The position numbers and the translations under genes are program-made. Below, one piece after another: positions 36,498 to 45,480 of a DNA stretch of 64,000 nucleotides. The DNA is from Aurantiacibacter poecillastricola (lineage in GTDB: Bacteria; Pseudomonadota; Alphaproteobacteria; Sphingomonadales; Sphingomonadaceae): the NCBI RefSeq assembly GCF_030730945.1, contig NZ_JAVAMS010000005.1:21001-85000 (forward strand), in the 5' to 3' direction. How positions within the stretch are numbered: the stretch's first letter is position 1; every line of letters begins with the position of its first letter. A model generated the notes under the pieces. It was given only the letters and a program-made list of their open reading frames with translations. It made no database searches and was not told where the DNA came from.

Positions 36498-36527
36498 AGA
36501 AAGGCGCGAAAGTACGTTGTAGGAACC

Positions 36528-37964
36528 ATGGATACCAGCACCACCTCCTCGATCATTTCAACGCTTGGCGGCGGCAGCGGTGTCGACATGGTCAAGCTCG
36601 CGGGCGACCTCGCCGAAGCGCGTTTCCTTCCGCAGGTCGCTCAGCTCGACAAGCGTAGCGAGGCGCTGGAAGCGAAGATTTCCGGCGCATCCACGCTCAA
36701 GAACCTGCTCAGCCAGTTCTCCAGCGCGCTGGGAGACCGCATTCGCAGCGGCGACCTCGCGCCTGAACCGAAGATCGGCGATCTGGGCGTCGCCTCGGTC
36801 TCGGTGCTGACAGGCAGCAATGCGAAAGGCAGCTATTCGCTGGAGGTCTCGCGCCTTGCCACTGCGCAAGTGCTGGCGAGCAACGCCTATTCGGCCGGAT
36901 CGGACCTGGTCGGCGAAGGCCAGCTGACCCTGCGCTTCGGCGCCATCGCGGGAAGCGCCTTCACCGATGGCGGGCAGGATCCGCTGGTACTCGACATCGC
37001 CGCCACGGACACGCTGGCCGATGTGGCCACCGCCATTCGCGGTTCGGGCCGCGGCCTCAATGCCTATGTCGCCGATACGGCAAGCGGCACGCGGCTGGTG
37101 ATCAAGGGCGAGGACGGCGAAAGCCGTTCCTTCACGATCGAGGCTACCGGTGCCAGCTCCAGTGGCGGCACGCCCGCTCCCGGCCAGATCGACTATCTCG
37201 CCTGGAACCCCGCAAGCGATAGCGGACAACTGAAAGCCAGCGCCGGCAATGCCGCCTTCCTGTTCGATGGCGTGGCCATGACCAGCGAGACCAACAAGGT
37301 GACCGGCCTGCCAAATGGCCTCGTCCTGAACCTTTCCGGCACGAACGAAGGCTCACCCACCGCGATCACGTTCGGGGACAAGACCGCTCAGATCACCTCG
37401 ATGATGGGCGATTTCGTTGGCGCGCTGAACGATATTGCCGGATCGCTGGCCGAAATTGCCGCTCCGCTTGGCGGAGATCTCAGCAACGATCCCGGCGCGC
37501 GGGCGCTGAGGCGTGCCCTGTCCTCGCTGGCGAGCGAGATCGTAATGCCCAACGCGGCCCCCGGCGAACCCGCCACGCTGGGCGATCTCGGTCTGGTCCG
37601 TGGGCGCGACGGATCGTTCAGCCTCGACACCAAGCGCCTGGATTCGACGCTGGACAACAACCCCGCAGCAGCGCGGGCGATGTTCACCACCGGCCCCTTC
37701 GGCGTGTTCGCCACCATCGACAAGCTTTCCCGCGCCATGGGCAGCCGCGCCGATCCCGGCACGCTAGGCGGTTCCATCACGCGCTATACCAGCCAGCTCG
37801 AACAGCTGGAGGACCGCCGGGAAAAGATCGCCGACCAGCAGGAGGCCCTGCGCGAACGCATGGTAAAGACCTTCGCCGCATCGGATGCCCGAGTTGCCGC
37901 TTCACAATCCACGCTGCAATTCCTGAAGAACCAGATCGCGGCCTGGAACAGCAACAACAACTGA
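36528..37964 (+). CDS. fliD: Flagellar filament cap protein FliD (HAP2)
   Basis: Cap protein that folds flagellin at the filament tip. 478 residues. N-terminal STLGGGSGVDMVKLAGDLAE and KGSYSLEVSRLATAQVLAS are typical of FliD_N, and the C-terminus has a long helix (TRYTSQLEQLEDRREKIADQ, then REKMV-like residues and QSTLQFLKNQIAAWN). The N-terminal D0 helix is short, as in other alphaproteobacteria. fliS follows one base later. Confidence 0.93.
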   Translation: MDTSTTSSIISTLGGGSGVDMVKLAGDLAEARFLPQVAQLDKRSEALEAKISGASTLKNLLSQFSSALGDRIRSGDLAPEPKIGDLGVASVSVLTGSNAKGSYSLEVSRLATAQVLASNAYSAGSDLVGEGQLTLRFGAIAGSAFTDGGQDPLVLDIAATDTLADVATAIRGSGRGLNAYVADTASGTRLVIKGEDGESRSFTIEATGASSSGGTPAPGQIDYLAWNPASDSGQLKASAGNAAFLFDGVAMTSETNKVTGLPNGLVLNLSGTNEGSPTAITFGDKTAQITSMMGDFVGALNDIAGSLAEIAAPLGGDLSNDPGARALRRALSSLASEIVMPNAAPGEPATLGDLGLVRGRDGSFSLDTKRLDSTLDNNPAAARAMFTTGPFGVFATIDKLSRAMGSRADPGTLGGSITRYTSQLEQLEDRREKIADQQEALRERMVKTFAASDARVAASQSTLQFLKNQIAAWNSNNN

Positions 37965-37965
37965 C

Positions 37966-38352
37966 ATGCTGAAGCGTATCGATCCTGCCACCGCCTACAA
38001 GCGCGTCGATTTCGAGGCCTACGTCGCCGGCAGCGACGCGAAAGGGCTCGTACGCGTGTGTTTCGAGGATATCGGCGCCGCGCTCGAGCGCGCACTGTGG
38101 GCCGATGGCCAGGCCCGCACCGATATCCGCCACAACGCGCTGCAAAGGGCGCAGATGGGACTGCTCACGCTGCTGTCGGGGCTCGACATGGCGCAGCCGG
38201 TCTCGAAATCGCTGGAAGTCTTCTATCGCTCGATGGTCAGCCGCGTCACCAACGCCATGCGCTATTTCGATCCAACCGCCATCGCCATGACCCGCGACGA
38301 CCTCGCCGATATCCGGCGCTCGTTGTTTCCCGCTGACAAGCGAGCGGCGTAG
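37966..38352 (+). CDS. fliS: Flagellin export chaperone FliS
   Basis: Cytoplasmic chaperone of flagellin. 128 residues, mainly helical; the DPATAYKRVDFEAYVAGSDA opening and LVRVCFEDIGAALERAL resemble the FliS four-helix core (compare the usual Y-x-x-x-x-V-x-T-A-S-P-x-x-L-V-x-M-L pattern, here diverged). The gene ends the fli run; 39 bases later a tRNA gene begins on the other strand. Confidence 0.88.
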   Translation: MLKRIDPATAYKRVDFEAYVAGSDAKGLVRVCFEDIGAALERALWADGQARTDIRHNALQRAQMGLLTLLSGLDMAQPVSKSLEVFYRSMVSRVTNAMRYFDPTAIAMTRDDLADIRRSLFPADKRAA

Positions 38353-38391
38353 CAAGTCACGCAGGCAATCGGGAGGCGGACTAGGCAGCGC

Positions 38392-38465
38392 TGGAGCGGG
38401 TGAAGGGAATCGAACCCTCGTCGTCAGCTTGGGAAGCTGCTGCTCTACCATTGAGCTACACCCGC
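38392..38465 (-). tRNA. tRNA-Gly (anticodon CCC)
   Basis: Reading the minus strand, GCGGGTG pairs with CACCCGC for the acceptor stem; the D arm (GCTC..GAGC), T arm (AGGGTTCGATTCCCT) and an encoded CCA end are present. The anticodon loop TTCCCAA gives CCC at 38433-38431. The form closely resembles bacterial glyU-type tRNAs. A 27-43 mismatch in the anticodon stem is seen; a TCC reading would need an unusual loop. Confidence 0.94.
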
Positions 38466-38576
38466 GTGGCCTGACCGGACTGATGCCAGGACCGCTTCGC
38501 GCTTTTCTCGCGCTGCGATCGCCGCTTGCCACGATTGCGCGCGATTGGTCAACACAGCTTCGTTAAGCCAACCCGG

Positions 38577-38816
38577 CTAGCGAAGCTTTTGACCGGACCC
38601 CGTCCATTTGCCGACGACTTCTGCAACCGGCGCGCCGCCTTGTCCATGCGCTGTCGGGTAGTGGTGGACGGAAAGGACGGTGACGTAATTCTCCGTTCCT
38701 TCCCGCGTGACCATCACGCGGTCGCCATGCGAGGGAACCGAGACGAAGTCATATGGCCCCCAATCCTCCGAATCGCTCCCCTTGCCTCGCACAACGCTTA
38801 CCTGGCAGCTCACCAT
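38577..38816 (-). CDS. Small protein of unknown function (79 residues)
   Basis: Start ATG at 38816 with AAAGGAGA seven bases upstream. The protein reads like real coding sequence (MVSCQVSVVRGKGSDSEDWG, then YDFVSVPSHGDRVMV and HYPTAHGQGGAPVAEVVGKW) and has no membrane segment or signal. The central segment SHGDRVMVTREGTENYVTVL suggests a small beta-barrel (KOW/SH3-like) fold, but this is only a guess. It stands alone between a tRNA and a regulator. I do not recognise the family. Confidence 0.65.
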   Translation of the reverse strand: MVSCQVSVVRGKGSDSEDWGPYDFVSVPSHGDRVMVTREGTENYVTVLSVHHYPTAHGQGGAPVAEVVGKWTGSGQKLR

Positions 38817-38887
38817 GCTCGTCTCCTTTCTTCGCCTTGGTATCAGAAAATGGCGGCTGACGAGCCTTTCGCGCACACGAAAGCTCT

Positions 38888-40288
38888 CTATTCGGCGGAA
38901 AAATCGAATGGCACGCCGCTGTCGCGAAAGCGTCCGGGGATCAATTCGCGGCCCATCGGCGGGGCGGAACGGGCTATGCAGCGGGGGCGATGGCACAGAC
39001 GGCAGGCAACACCGATGGGCGTGGGCTCGGCGTCGCGGAGGCTGTCGGAATATACGAGCCTGGCCAGATGCTCCGCCGAGCAGGCCAGCGCCACGGCACG
39101 CAGCACGCTGCGCTCGCCATATCGCCTGCCGCCGGCGCGCACCGTGCGGGCGATGGAGACGTAGCGCTCGCCATCGGGCAGTTCGATCAATTGCGCATCC
39201 ACCGCGCCGGGCTGGGCGAACACCTGGTGGATATTCCACAACGGGCAGGCCCCGCCATGGCGCGCGAGAGGAAAGCCCGCGCCGTCCAGCCGCTTGGAGA
39301 CATTGCCCGCCCGGTCTACTCGCAGAAAGAAGAACGGCACGCCCTCCTCGCCCGGCTTCTGCAACGTGGTGAGGCGGTGGGCGGCCTGCTCGAAACTGAC
39401 GGTGAAGCGGGCGGCCAGCGCCTCGACATCGTAGCGCAGGCTTTCGGCCGCCTTCAGGAAATCGCGATAGGGCATAAGCAGCGCTGCGGCCCAGTAGGAT
39501 TGCAGCGCCCGGCGCACGAGGCGGGCACTGTCCTCGCTGACAAAGCGTGCTTCGGCCAGCAACGTGTCTATCGCGGGGCCCTGCTCCAGGATAGCGATCT
39601 GTAGCGCCGCCTGGAAACAGCGCCCGGCATGGTCCAGCCGCTCGGAGATGTGCACGCGCCGCCGGTGGTAGTCGTGCCAGCGCGTGGCACCGCGAAGCAG
39701 CCCGTCATCGGCAAGGCGCAGGTCGAGGCCGTGCTTCTCGGCGATATACTCCTTCATCGCTGCGAAGCCGGAGAGCTGGCGCGCCGCCTCGCTGGCACTG
39801 TCGTCCAGCGTGGGAAAGCAGTTTCGCCGCGCCGCGAGGAAGGCCCGAGCATCGGCCACGACATCGGGGGCTGTAGATGACGAACCGCCAAGGCGCTCCT
39901 CGCGCCTTGCGGCGAGGGCGAGCTGTTCCTCGCCGAACGCCGTGTGCAGCCGCAGCAGCGCTTCGGCCATGCCGGGATAGCTGGTGGCGATGTCTTCGAT
40001 ATCGAGCGGCTCTATGGCGATGTCGGCGAATAGCGGATCCCGCAGCGCGGATTGCAGGCGCGCGGTGGTCTCGTCGGCATCCTTATCGGCAAGGTCCGCC
40101 ACGTCGATGCGGTACGTGGTCGCGAGCTTCAGCAGCATCTCCGCCGTCACGGGCCGCTGATTTCGCTCCATCAGCGCGATATAACTGGCGGAGATATCGA
40201 GATCGGCGGCCATGTTGGCCTGAGTCAGGCCTAGCTCGCGGCGCAGTTTCTTGAGGCGTGGGCCGAGATAGAGGGTCTTTGTGGGCAT
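38888..40288 (-). CDS. XRE-family short-chain fatty acyl-type regulator (RamB/ScfR-like)
   Basis: 466 residues. An N-terminal helix-turn-helix (LRRELGLTQANMAADLDISA, then SYIALMERNQRPVT) is followed by an IrrE/ImmA-like region (residues ~150-270) and a C-terminal DUF2083 domain with conserved cysteines (GGACPLWNIHQVF and VACRLCHRPRC). This architecture belongs to the RamB/ScfR group that controls acetate, propionate and glyoxylate genes, probably sensing acyl-CoA. It is divergent from aceA, with an inverted repeat (40311-40345) between them, so it is the likely regulator of the glyoxylate shunt here. Activator versus repressor cannot be told. Confidence 0.88.
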   Translation of the reverse strand: MPTKTLYLGPRLKKLRRELGLTQANMAADLDISASYIALMERNQRPVTAEMLLKLATTYRIDVADLADKDADETTARLQSALRDPLFADIAIEPLDIEDIATSYPGMAEALLRLHTAFGEEQLALAARREERLGGSSSTAPDVVADARAFLAARRNCFPTLDDSASEAARQLSGFAAMKEYIAEKHGLDLRLADDGLLRGATRWHDYHRRRVHISERLDHAGRCFQAALQIAILEQGPAIDTLLAEARFVSEDSARLVRRALQSYWAAALLMPYRDFLKAAESLRYDVEALAARFTVSFEQAAHRLTTLQKPGEEGVPFFFLRVDRAGNVSKRLDGAGFPLARHGGACPLWNIHQVFAQPGAVDAQLIELPDGERYVSIARTVRAGGRRYGERSVLRAVALACSAEHLARLVYSDSLRDAEPTPIGVACRLCHRPRCIARSAPPMGRELIPGRFRDSGVPFDFSAE

Positions 40289-40310
40289 GGTCTTTTCTCG
40301 CAGCGTGTCG

Positions 40311-40345
40311 AACTTTACAGCCTTACACGCAAATTATGTAAAGTT
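40311..40345. promoter_or_regulatory. Inverted repeat between regulator and aceA, probable operator
   Basis: AACTTTACA (40311-40319) and TGTAAAGTT (40337-40345) are perfect inverted copies, spacer 17 bases. Two further TTACA cores occur at 40323-40327 and in CATTACACT near 40352-40360. The right arm continues as AAAGTTTGACAA, which resembles remembered RamB sites. Likely bound by the divergently encoded regulator. Confidence 0.6.
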
Positions 40346-40428
40346 TGACAACATTACACTGAACTGAGCGACAGGGCTTCTCGCAAGTGCGAACTGATCT
40401 TCACCAAACGCAATGGGGAGGACCCGCC

Positions 40429-42021
40429 ATGACCTATTTCGAAGAAATCCACCGCCAGACGAATCTTAAGCACCGTCGCGGCGCGGACTGGCAGGGCGTC
40501 GAGCCCGAATTCGCCGCGCGCCTGCGCACGCAGAACCAGTTCCAGACCGGCCTCGACATCGCTCGCTATACCGCGAAGATCATGCGCGCCGACATGGAGG
40601 CCTATGACAAGAACCCGGCCGCCTACACGCTGTCGCTGGGTTGCTGGCACGGTTTCATCGGCCAGCAGAAGATGATCTCCATCAAGAAGCATTTCGGCAC
40701 CACCAAGGGCCGCTACCTTTATCTCTCGGGCTGGATGGTCGCCGCGCTGCGCAGCGAATTCGGCCCCCTGCCCGACCAGTCCATGCACGAGAAGACCAGC
40801 GTGCCCGCGCTGATCGAGGAGCTCTACACCTTCCTGCGCCAAGCCGATGCCCGCGAGCTGGGCGGCCTGTTCCGCGATCTCGACCGCGCCCGCAAGGATG
40901 GCGACGAGGCAGCCGCCGCCCGCACGCAGCAGGCCATCGACAACCACCAGACGCATGTCGTGCCGATCATCGCCGATATCGATGCAGGCTTCGGCAATGC
41001 CGAGGCAACCTACCTGCTCGCCAAGAAGATGATCGAGGCCGGCGCCTGCGCGCTGCAGATCGAGAACCAGGTGTCCGACGAGAAGCAGTGCGGCCATCAG
41101 GACGGCAAGGTAACGGTGCCGCACGAGGACTTCCTGCAGAAGATCCGCGCCATCCGCTACGCTTTCCTCGAACTGGGCGTGCCCGATGGCATCATCGTCG
41201 CCCGCACGGATTCGCTGGGCGCAGGCCTCACCAAGCAGATCGCCTTCAGCCACGAGCCGGGCGACCTTGGCGACCAGTACAACAGCTTCCTCGATTGCGA
41301 GGCCGTGGAGGGCGTGGGCCAGCAGGGCGATGTTCTGCTGAACCGCGACGGGCAGCTGGTGCGCCCGAAGCGCCTGGCGTCCAACCTCTTCCAGTTCCGC
41401 CCCGGCACCGGGGAGGACCGCTGCGTGCTCGACTGCATCACCGCGTTGCAGAACGGCGCGGACCTGCTCTGGATCGAGACCGAGAAGCCGCATGTCGAGC
41501 AGATCGCCGGAATGGTCGACCGCATCCGCGAGGTCTGCCCGAAGGCGAAGCTGGTCTACAACAACTCGCCCAGCTTCAACTGGACGCTGAACTTCCGCCA
41601 GCAGGTCTACGATGCCTGGGAAGCCGAGGGCCGCGACCTCGCCATGTACGAGCGCGACATGCTGATGAGCCAGCATTACGACGATAGCGAACTCGCGATC
41701 GAGGCCGACGAGAGGATCCGCACCTTCCAGCGCGATGGCGCTGCGCGTGCGGGCATCTTCCACCACCTGATCACGCTGCCGACCTACCACACCGCGGCGC
41801 TCAGCACCGACAATCTCGCCAAGCGCTATTTCGGCGAGGAAGGCATGCTGGGCTACGTGAAGCAGGTCCAGCGCGAGGAAATCCGGCAGGGGATCGCCTG
41901 CGTGAAGCACCAGAACATGGCCGGCTCCGACATCGGGGACGACCACAAGGATGCCTTCGCCGGAGAAGCTGCCCTGAAAGCGGGCGGCGAGAACAACACC
42001 ATGAACCAGTTTGCAGCGTAA
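40429..42021 (+). CDS. aceA: Isocitrate lyase
   Basis: Splits isocitrate into glyoxylate and succinate, the first glyoxylate-shunt step. 530 residues, the longer form common in alphaproteobacteria and some gammaproteobacteria. The catalytic loop DEKQCGHQDGKVTV contains Cys221; the ADIDAGFGN metal-binding segment and NSPSFNWTLNF follow in order. ATG 40429 has GGGGAGGA upstream; an in-frame ATG at 40387 is unlikely. Followed by a small ORF and malate synthase, apparently one operon. Confidence 0.96.
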   Translation: MTYFEEIHRQTNLKHRRGADWQGVEPEFAARLRTQNQFQTGLDIARYTAKIMRADMEAYDKNPAAYTLSLGCWHGFIGQQKMISIKKHFGTTKGRYLYLSGWMVAALRSEFGPLPDQSMHEKTSVPALIEELYTFLRQADARELGGLFRDLDRARKDGDEAAAARTQQAIDNHQTHVVPIIADIDAGFGNAEATYLLAKKMIEAGACALQIENQVSDEKQCGHQDGKVTVPHEDFLQKIRAIRYAFLELGVPDGIIVARTDSLGAGLTKQIAFSHEPGDLGDQYNSFLDCEAVEGVGQQGDVLLNRDGQLVRPKRLASNLFQFRPGTGEDRCVLDCITALQNGADLLWIETEKPHVEQIAGMVDRIREVCPKAKLVYNNSPSFNWTLNFRQQVYDAWEAEGRDLAMYERDMLMSQHYDDSELAIEADERIRTFQRDGAARAGIFHHLITLPTYHTAALSTDNLAKRYFGEEGMLGYVKQVQREEIRQGIACVKHQNMAGSDIGDDHKDAFAGEAALKAGGENNTMNQFAA

Positions 42022-42078
42022 ACGCTGCGGCGAACCAGTTTGCAGCCTGATTGCTGCGAAAACCCAAGGAGACGTAAA

Positions 42079-42234
42079 ATGGCACACCCGACCCTGGCCC
42101 GCCCGGTCTTCTCGACCGAGGATTTCGGCCTCATCCGCAATGCGCTGGCCGTCGCCATCCGCAATGGCGAGGACAATGCGGAGACCCGCAAGCTGGTGAA
42201 CCTGCACCACCGCATGGGACGCTTTGGCCGATGA
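42079..42234 (+). CDS. 51-residue protein between aceA and malate synthase
   Basis: ATG at 42079 with AAGGAGACGTAAA upstream. The protein MAHPTLARPVFSTEDFGLIR continues with NALAVAIRNGEDNAETRKLV and ends in LHHRMGRFGR. It is predicted to be soluble and helical with no known motif. The stop overlaps the malate synthase ATG by four bases (ATGA), so it is translated with that gene. The strong ribosome site and coupling support that it is real. Function unknown; a small regulator or subunit of the shunt enzymes is one possibility. Confidence 0.7.
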   Translation: MAHPTLARPVFSTEDFGLIRNALAVAIRNGEDNAETRKLVNLHHRMGRFGR

Positions 42235-44375
42235 CGACATCGACGCTCCGCAACACCAGCGATAGCGCCGAGATCATCCCGCGCGATGGATACGTCCACC
42301 GCGCGGGGTTGTCCGTAGACACGGTGCTGGCCGAGTTCATCGAAGCAGAAGCGCTGCCCGGCACCGATATCGAGGCGGACCGATTCTGGACGGGACTGTC
42401 TGCCCTCGCCCGGGATTTCACGCCGCAAAACCGCGCGCTGCTCAAACGGCGCGAGGAGTTGCAGGCAGCGATCGACGACTGGCACAGGACGCATCGCGAT
42501 GCCGGGACCGGTGTCCCCGTCCGCATCCTGCGCGAGCTAGGCTATCTCGTCGACGAACCCGATCCCTTCACCATCGGCACAAACGGTGTCGATCCCGAGA
42601 TTGCGCAAGTCGCGGGGCCGCAGCTGGTCGTCCCGGCGCTCAACGCCCGTTTTGTGCTCAATGCAATCAATGCGCGCTGGGGCAGTCTCTACGATGCCTT
42701 CTACGGCACGGACGCGCTGGGCACATTGCCGCAAGGAGAGGCCTATGACGAGGAGCGCGGCGCGCTGGTGATAGCCTATGCCAAGGCATTCCTCGACGAG
42801 GCGGTGCCGCTTGCCCAAGGCAGCTGGTCCGACTGGACCGGCGGCACTCCGGATTTGGCCGACGCCGAACAGATGGTCGGCACGATCGGCGACAACCTGT
42901 TGCTGCGCCACAACGGCCTGCACATTGAGATCTTCATCGACCCCGCGCACGAGATCGGCGCAAACGATCCTGCTAACATCGCCGACATTCGCCTTGAATC
43001 CGCGCTCTCCACCATCATCGACCTCGAAGATTCGGTCGCGGCCGTGGATGCCGAGGACAAGGTTGCAGCCTATCGCAACTGGCTGGGCGCGATGCGCGGC
43101 GACCTCGTCGCCAGCTTCACCAAGGGCGACAGAAAAGTGGTGCGCACGGCCAATCCCGATCGCACCTACCGCGATACGCATGGAGACACCCACGCACTGC
43201 GCTGTCGCAGCCTGTTGCTGGTTCGCAATGTGGGACACCTGATGACCACGCCAGCAATCCGCCTGCCTTCGGACGAAGATATGTTCGAGGGACTGCTCGA
43301 CGCCGCCGTGACGGTGCTGATCGGAATGCATGACCTGAAGGGGCTGGGCCGCCTCAGGAACAGTCGCGAAGGCTCGATCTATGTCGTGAAGCCCAAGATG
43401 CACGGGCCCGAGGAATGCGTCTTCGCTGACGACGTGTTCGCAGCGGTCGAGGATATGCTCGGCCTTGCCCGCAACACCGTGAAGGTGGGCGTGATGGACG
43501 AGGAGCGCCGTACCAGCGCCAACCTCGCCGCCTGCATCCATGCGCTGAAGGACCGGGTGTTCTTCATCAATACCGGCTTCCTCGATCGCACCGGCGACGA
43601 GATTCACACCTCGATGCTGGCAGGCCCGATGCAGCGCAAGGGGGACATCAAACGTGCCGAGTGGATCGCCGCCTACGAGGATCGCAACGTGCAAATCGGC
43701 CTTGCCTGCGGCTTTGCGGGCCGGGCGCAGATCGGCAAGGGCATGTGGGCCGCGCCCGATGCCATGCACGCCATGCTGTCCGAGAAGATCGGCCATCCCA
43801 TGAGCGGTGCGAGCACCGCCTGGGTGCCCTCGCCCACCGCCGCGACGCTGCATGCCACGCATTACCATCGCTGCGAGGTTGCCGCCCGCCAGCAGGAGCG
43901 CGCCGATGAGCGGGTGGTTCCGGTGGAGAAGCTGCTGACTGTTCCACTTGCCGAGAATACGAACTGGTCCGCCGAGGAAATCGCGTCCGAGCTCGACAAC
44001 AATGTGCAGGGAATCCTGGGCTACGTGGTCCGCTGGATCGACGCCGGGATCGGCTGCTCGAAAGTGCCGGACATCCACGATATCGGCCTGATGGAGGACC
44101 GTGCGACCCTGCGTATCTCCAGCCAGCACATTTCCAACTGGCTGCATCACGGCATCGTCGACGAAGCCATGGTGGACGAGGCGCTGCGCCGCATGGCTGC
44201 CAAGGTGGACGAACAGAACCGCGGTGATCCGGCCTATCGTCCCATGGCTGGCAACCACCAGTCCATCGCCTTCACAGCGGCGCGCGATCTGATCCTGCGC
44301 GGGAAGGAGCAGCCCTCGGGCTATACCGAACCGCTGCTGCGCCGGGCGCGAACACTGGCGAAGCAGACAGGCTAA
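42231..44375 (+). CDS. glcB: Malate synthase G
   Basis: Condenses glyoxylate with acetyl-CoA to malate. 714 residues, which fits isoform G (~720) rather than A (~530). Recognisable segments: HNGLHIEIFIDPAHEIGAND, SALSTIIDLEDSVAAVDAED, MTTPAIRLP, and KVGVMDEERRTSANLAACIH; the Asp/Arg pair of the active site is in these conserved blocks. Converges with the DUF2520 gene with a four-base overlap at 44372-44375. Coupled to the 51-residue ORF. Confidence 0.96.
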   Translation: MTTSTLRNTSDSAEIIPRDGYVHRAGLSVDTVLAEFIEAEALPGTDIEADRFWTGLSALARDFTPQNRALLKRREELQAAIDDWHRTHRDAGTGVPVRILRELGYLVDEPDPFTIGTNGVDPEIAQVAGPQLVVPALNARFVLNAINARWGSLYDAFYGTDALGTLPQGEAYDEERGALVIAYAKAFLDEAVPLAQGSWSDWTGGTPDLADAEQMVGTIGDNLLLRHNGLHIEIFIDPAHEIGANDPANIADIRLESALSTIIDLEDSVAAVDAEDKVAAYRNWLGAMRGDLVASFTKGDRKVVRTANPDRTYRDTHGDTHALRCRSLLLVRNVGHLMTTPAIRLPSDEDMFEGLLDAAVTVLIGMHDLKGLGRLRNSREGSIYVVKPKMHGPEECVFADDVFAAVEDMLGLARNTVKVGVMDEERRTSANLAACIHALKDRVFFINTGFLDRTGDEIHTSMLAGPMQRKGDIKRAEWIAAYEDRNVQIGLACGFAGRAQIGKGMWAAPDAMHAMLSEKIGHPMSGASTAWVPSPTAATLHATHYHRCEVAARQQERADERVVPVEKLLTVPLAENTNWSAEEIASELDNNVQGILGYVVRWIDAGIGCSKVPDIHDIGLMEDRATLRISSQHISNWLHHGIVDEAMVDEALRRMAAKVDEQNRGDPAYRPMAGNHQSIAFTAARDLILRGKEQPSGYTEPLLRRARTLAKQTG

Positions 44376-45247
44376 CCGTCGAGCAAGTCTCGCAGCCGGG
44401 GATGGACCGAACGGCCCGAGCGCTTCAGCTCGTCCAGAGTGGCGCGGGCGAGCGCTCGGTAGGCCTCGCCGGTTTTGGGAGCGGACTCCCCGATAGCTTC
44501 GAGATGCCTATCGATAGTCTCGCGGTCGCCGCGCAACAGCGGGCCGGACAGAGCATCAAAGCCGGACGTCAGGCTGTTCTCCAGCGCCGCCCTCACCAGC
44601 GGGGCAACGACCCCGGCAGGATTGTCGACGCCTGCCGCCTCCATCATTTGCCGCGACTGCTCCATCAAGGTGACGAGGTGGTTGGCAGCGTGACAAAGTG
44701 CGGCGTGATAGAGAATGCGATGCTCGTCCGAAAGGGTGAAGCCTTTGCCACCCAGCAGCTCGACCAAGGTGACCCCCTCCTGCTCGGTAGCAGGCGTATC
44801 GGCGGTAACGGCGAACCTTGCGCCCGGAACATGGCTCCTGTCGCGCTGGGCATTGCCCGTGAAAGTCATCACGGGATGTATCGCCGCTACCCGCGCGCCC
44901 TTGCCTACAAGTGGTGAGAGCGGTGCAAGGCCGCAGCGACCGCTGACATGCATGGCGAGCATTTTTGCCCCCTCGGTCAGATCCTGCGCCAGCATTTCGG
45001 CAACCGGTGCAATGGCGTCATCGGACACGGCAATCAGCACCGCATCACAACTTCGCGCGACCTCCGCGATACTCCCGGCAGCACGTGCCGAGGCGATGTG
45101 CTGCACGGCCCGGTCCACATGGGCCGGCGTGCGTCCCCAAAGCAGAACGTCCTCGCGGGAATGTTCGGCTAGAAGGCCGCCTAGCGCGCAAGCGACACGA
45201 CCCGTTCCCAAGATACCAATCCGGCGATAGGCTGCACTCTCCTGCAT
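44372..45247 (-). CDS. Rossmann-fold DUF2520 dehydrogenase-like protein
   Basis: About 291 residues from ATG 45247 (MQESAAYRRIGILGTGRVAC). The N-terminal GTGRVACALGGLLAE is a dinucleotide-binding loop; the C-terminal half has DUF2520 features (ILYHAALCHAANHLVTLMEQ, and PLVRAALENSLTSGFDALSGP). The family resembles ketopantoate and pyrroline-5-carboxylate reductases but no substrate is established. An ATG at 45289 in frame is less likely. No operon partner. Confidence 0.78.
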   Translation of the reverse strand: MQESAAYRRIGILGTGRVACALGGLLAEHSREDVLLWGRTPAHVDRAVQHIASARAAGSIAEVARSCDAVLIAVSDDAIAPVAEMLAQDLTEGAKMLAMHVSGRCGLAPLSPLVGKGARVAAIHPVMTFTGNAQRDRSHVPGARFAVTADTPATEQEGVTLVELLGGKGFTLSDEHRILYHAALCHAANHLVTLMEQSRQMMEAAGVDNPAGVVAPLVRAALENSLTSGFDALSGPLLRGDRETIDRHLEAIGESAPKTGEAYRALARATLDELKRSGRSVHPRLRDLLDG

Positions 45248-45406
45248 CGCGGGAACGTAGCGCGGTGCGCTCCCCTCTCCAACCGGCATGGCGCGCTCGT
45301 CCCGTCAGGACGTATAAGCCCCCGACAGCGAGATTTCCGGACATTTTCAATCTCGCGAGCGAATTTGGGCGCAATGACGGGTAGTTTGCCGCCTTATCTG
45401 TCGCTA

Positions 45407-45436
45407 TTGACCTGATTCGTTCGGGCCGGACACAAT
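45407..45436 (+). promoter_or_regulatory. Possible housekeeping promoter of the aldolase-HAD-dhaLK operon
   Basis: TTGACC at 45407-45412 and CACAAT at 45431-45436, spacer 18 bases, in the 191-base gap before the aldolase start at 45481. Both halves are imperfect; offered as the best candidate only. Confidence 0.3.
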
Positions 45437-45480
45437 CACCGGTACGCTCATTCTCAGGGGCTATTCGTAGGGAGCACGAC

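Noticed and set aside
40354..42240. 628-codon minus-strand frame opposite aceA
   Set aside because: Antisense shadow; isocitrate lyase is unequivocal and the frame has no domains.
42537..44258. 573-codon minus-strand frame opposite malate synthase G
   Set aside because: Antisense shadow for the same reasons.
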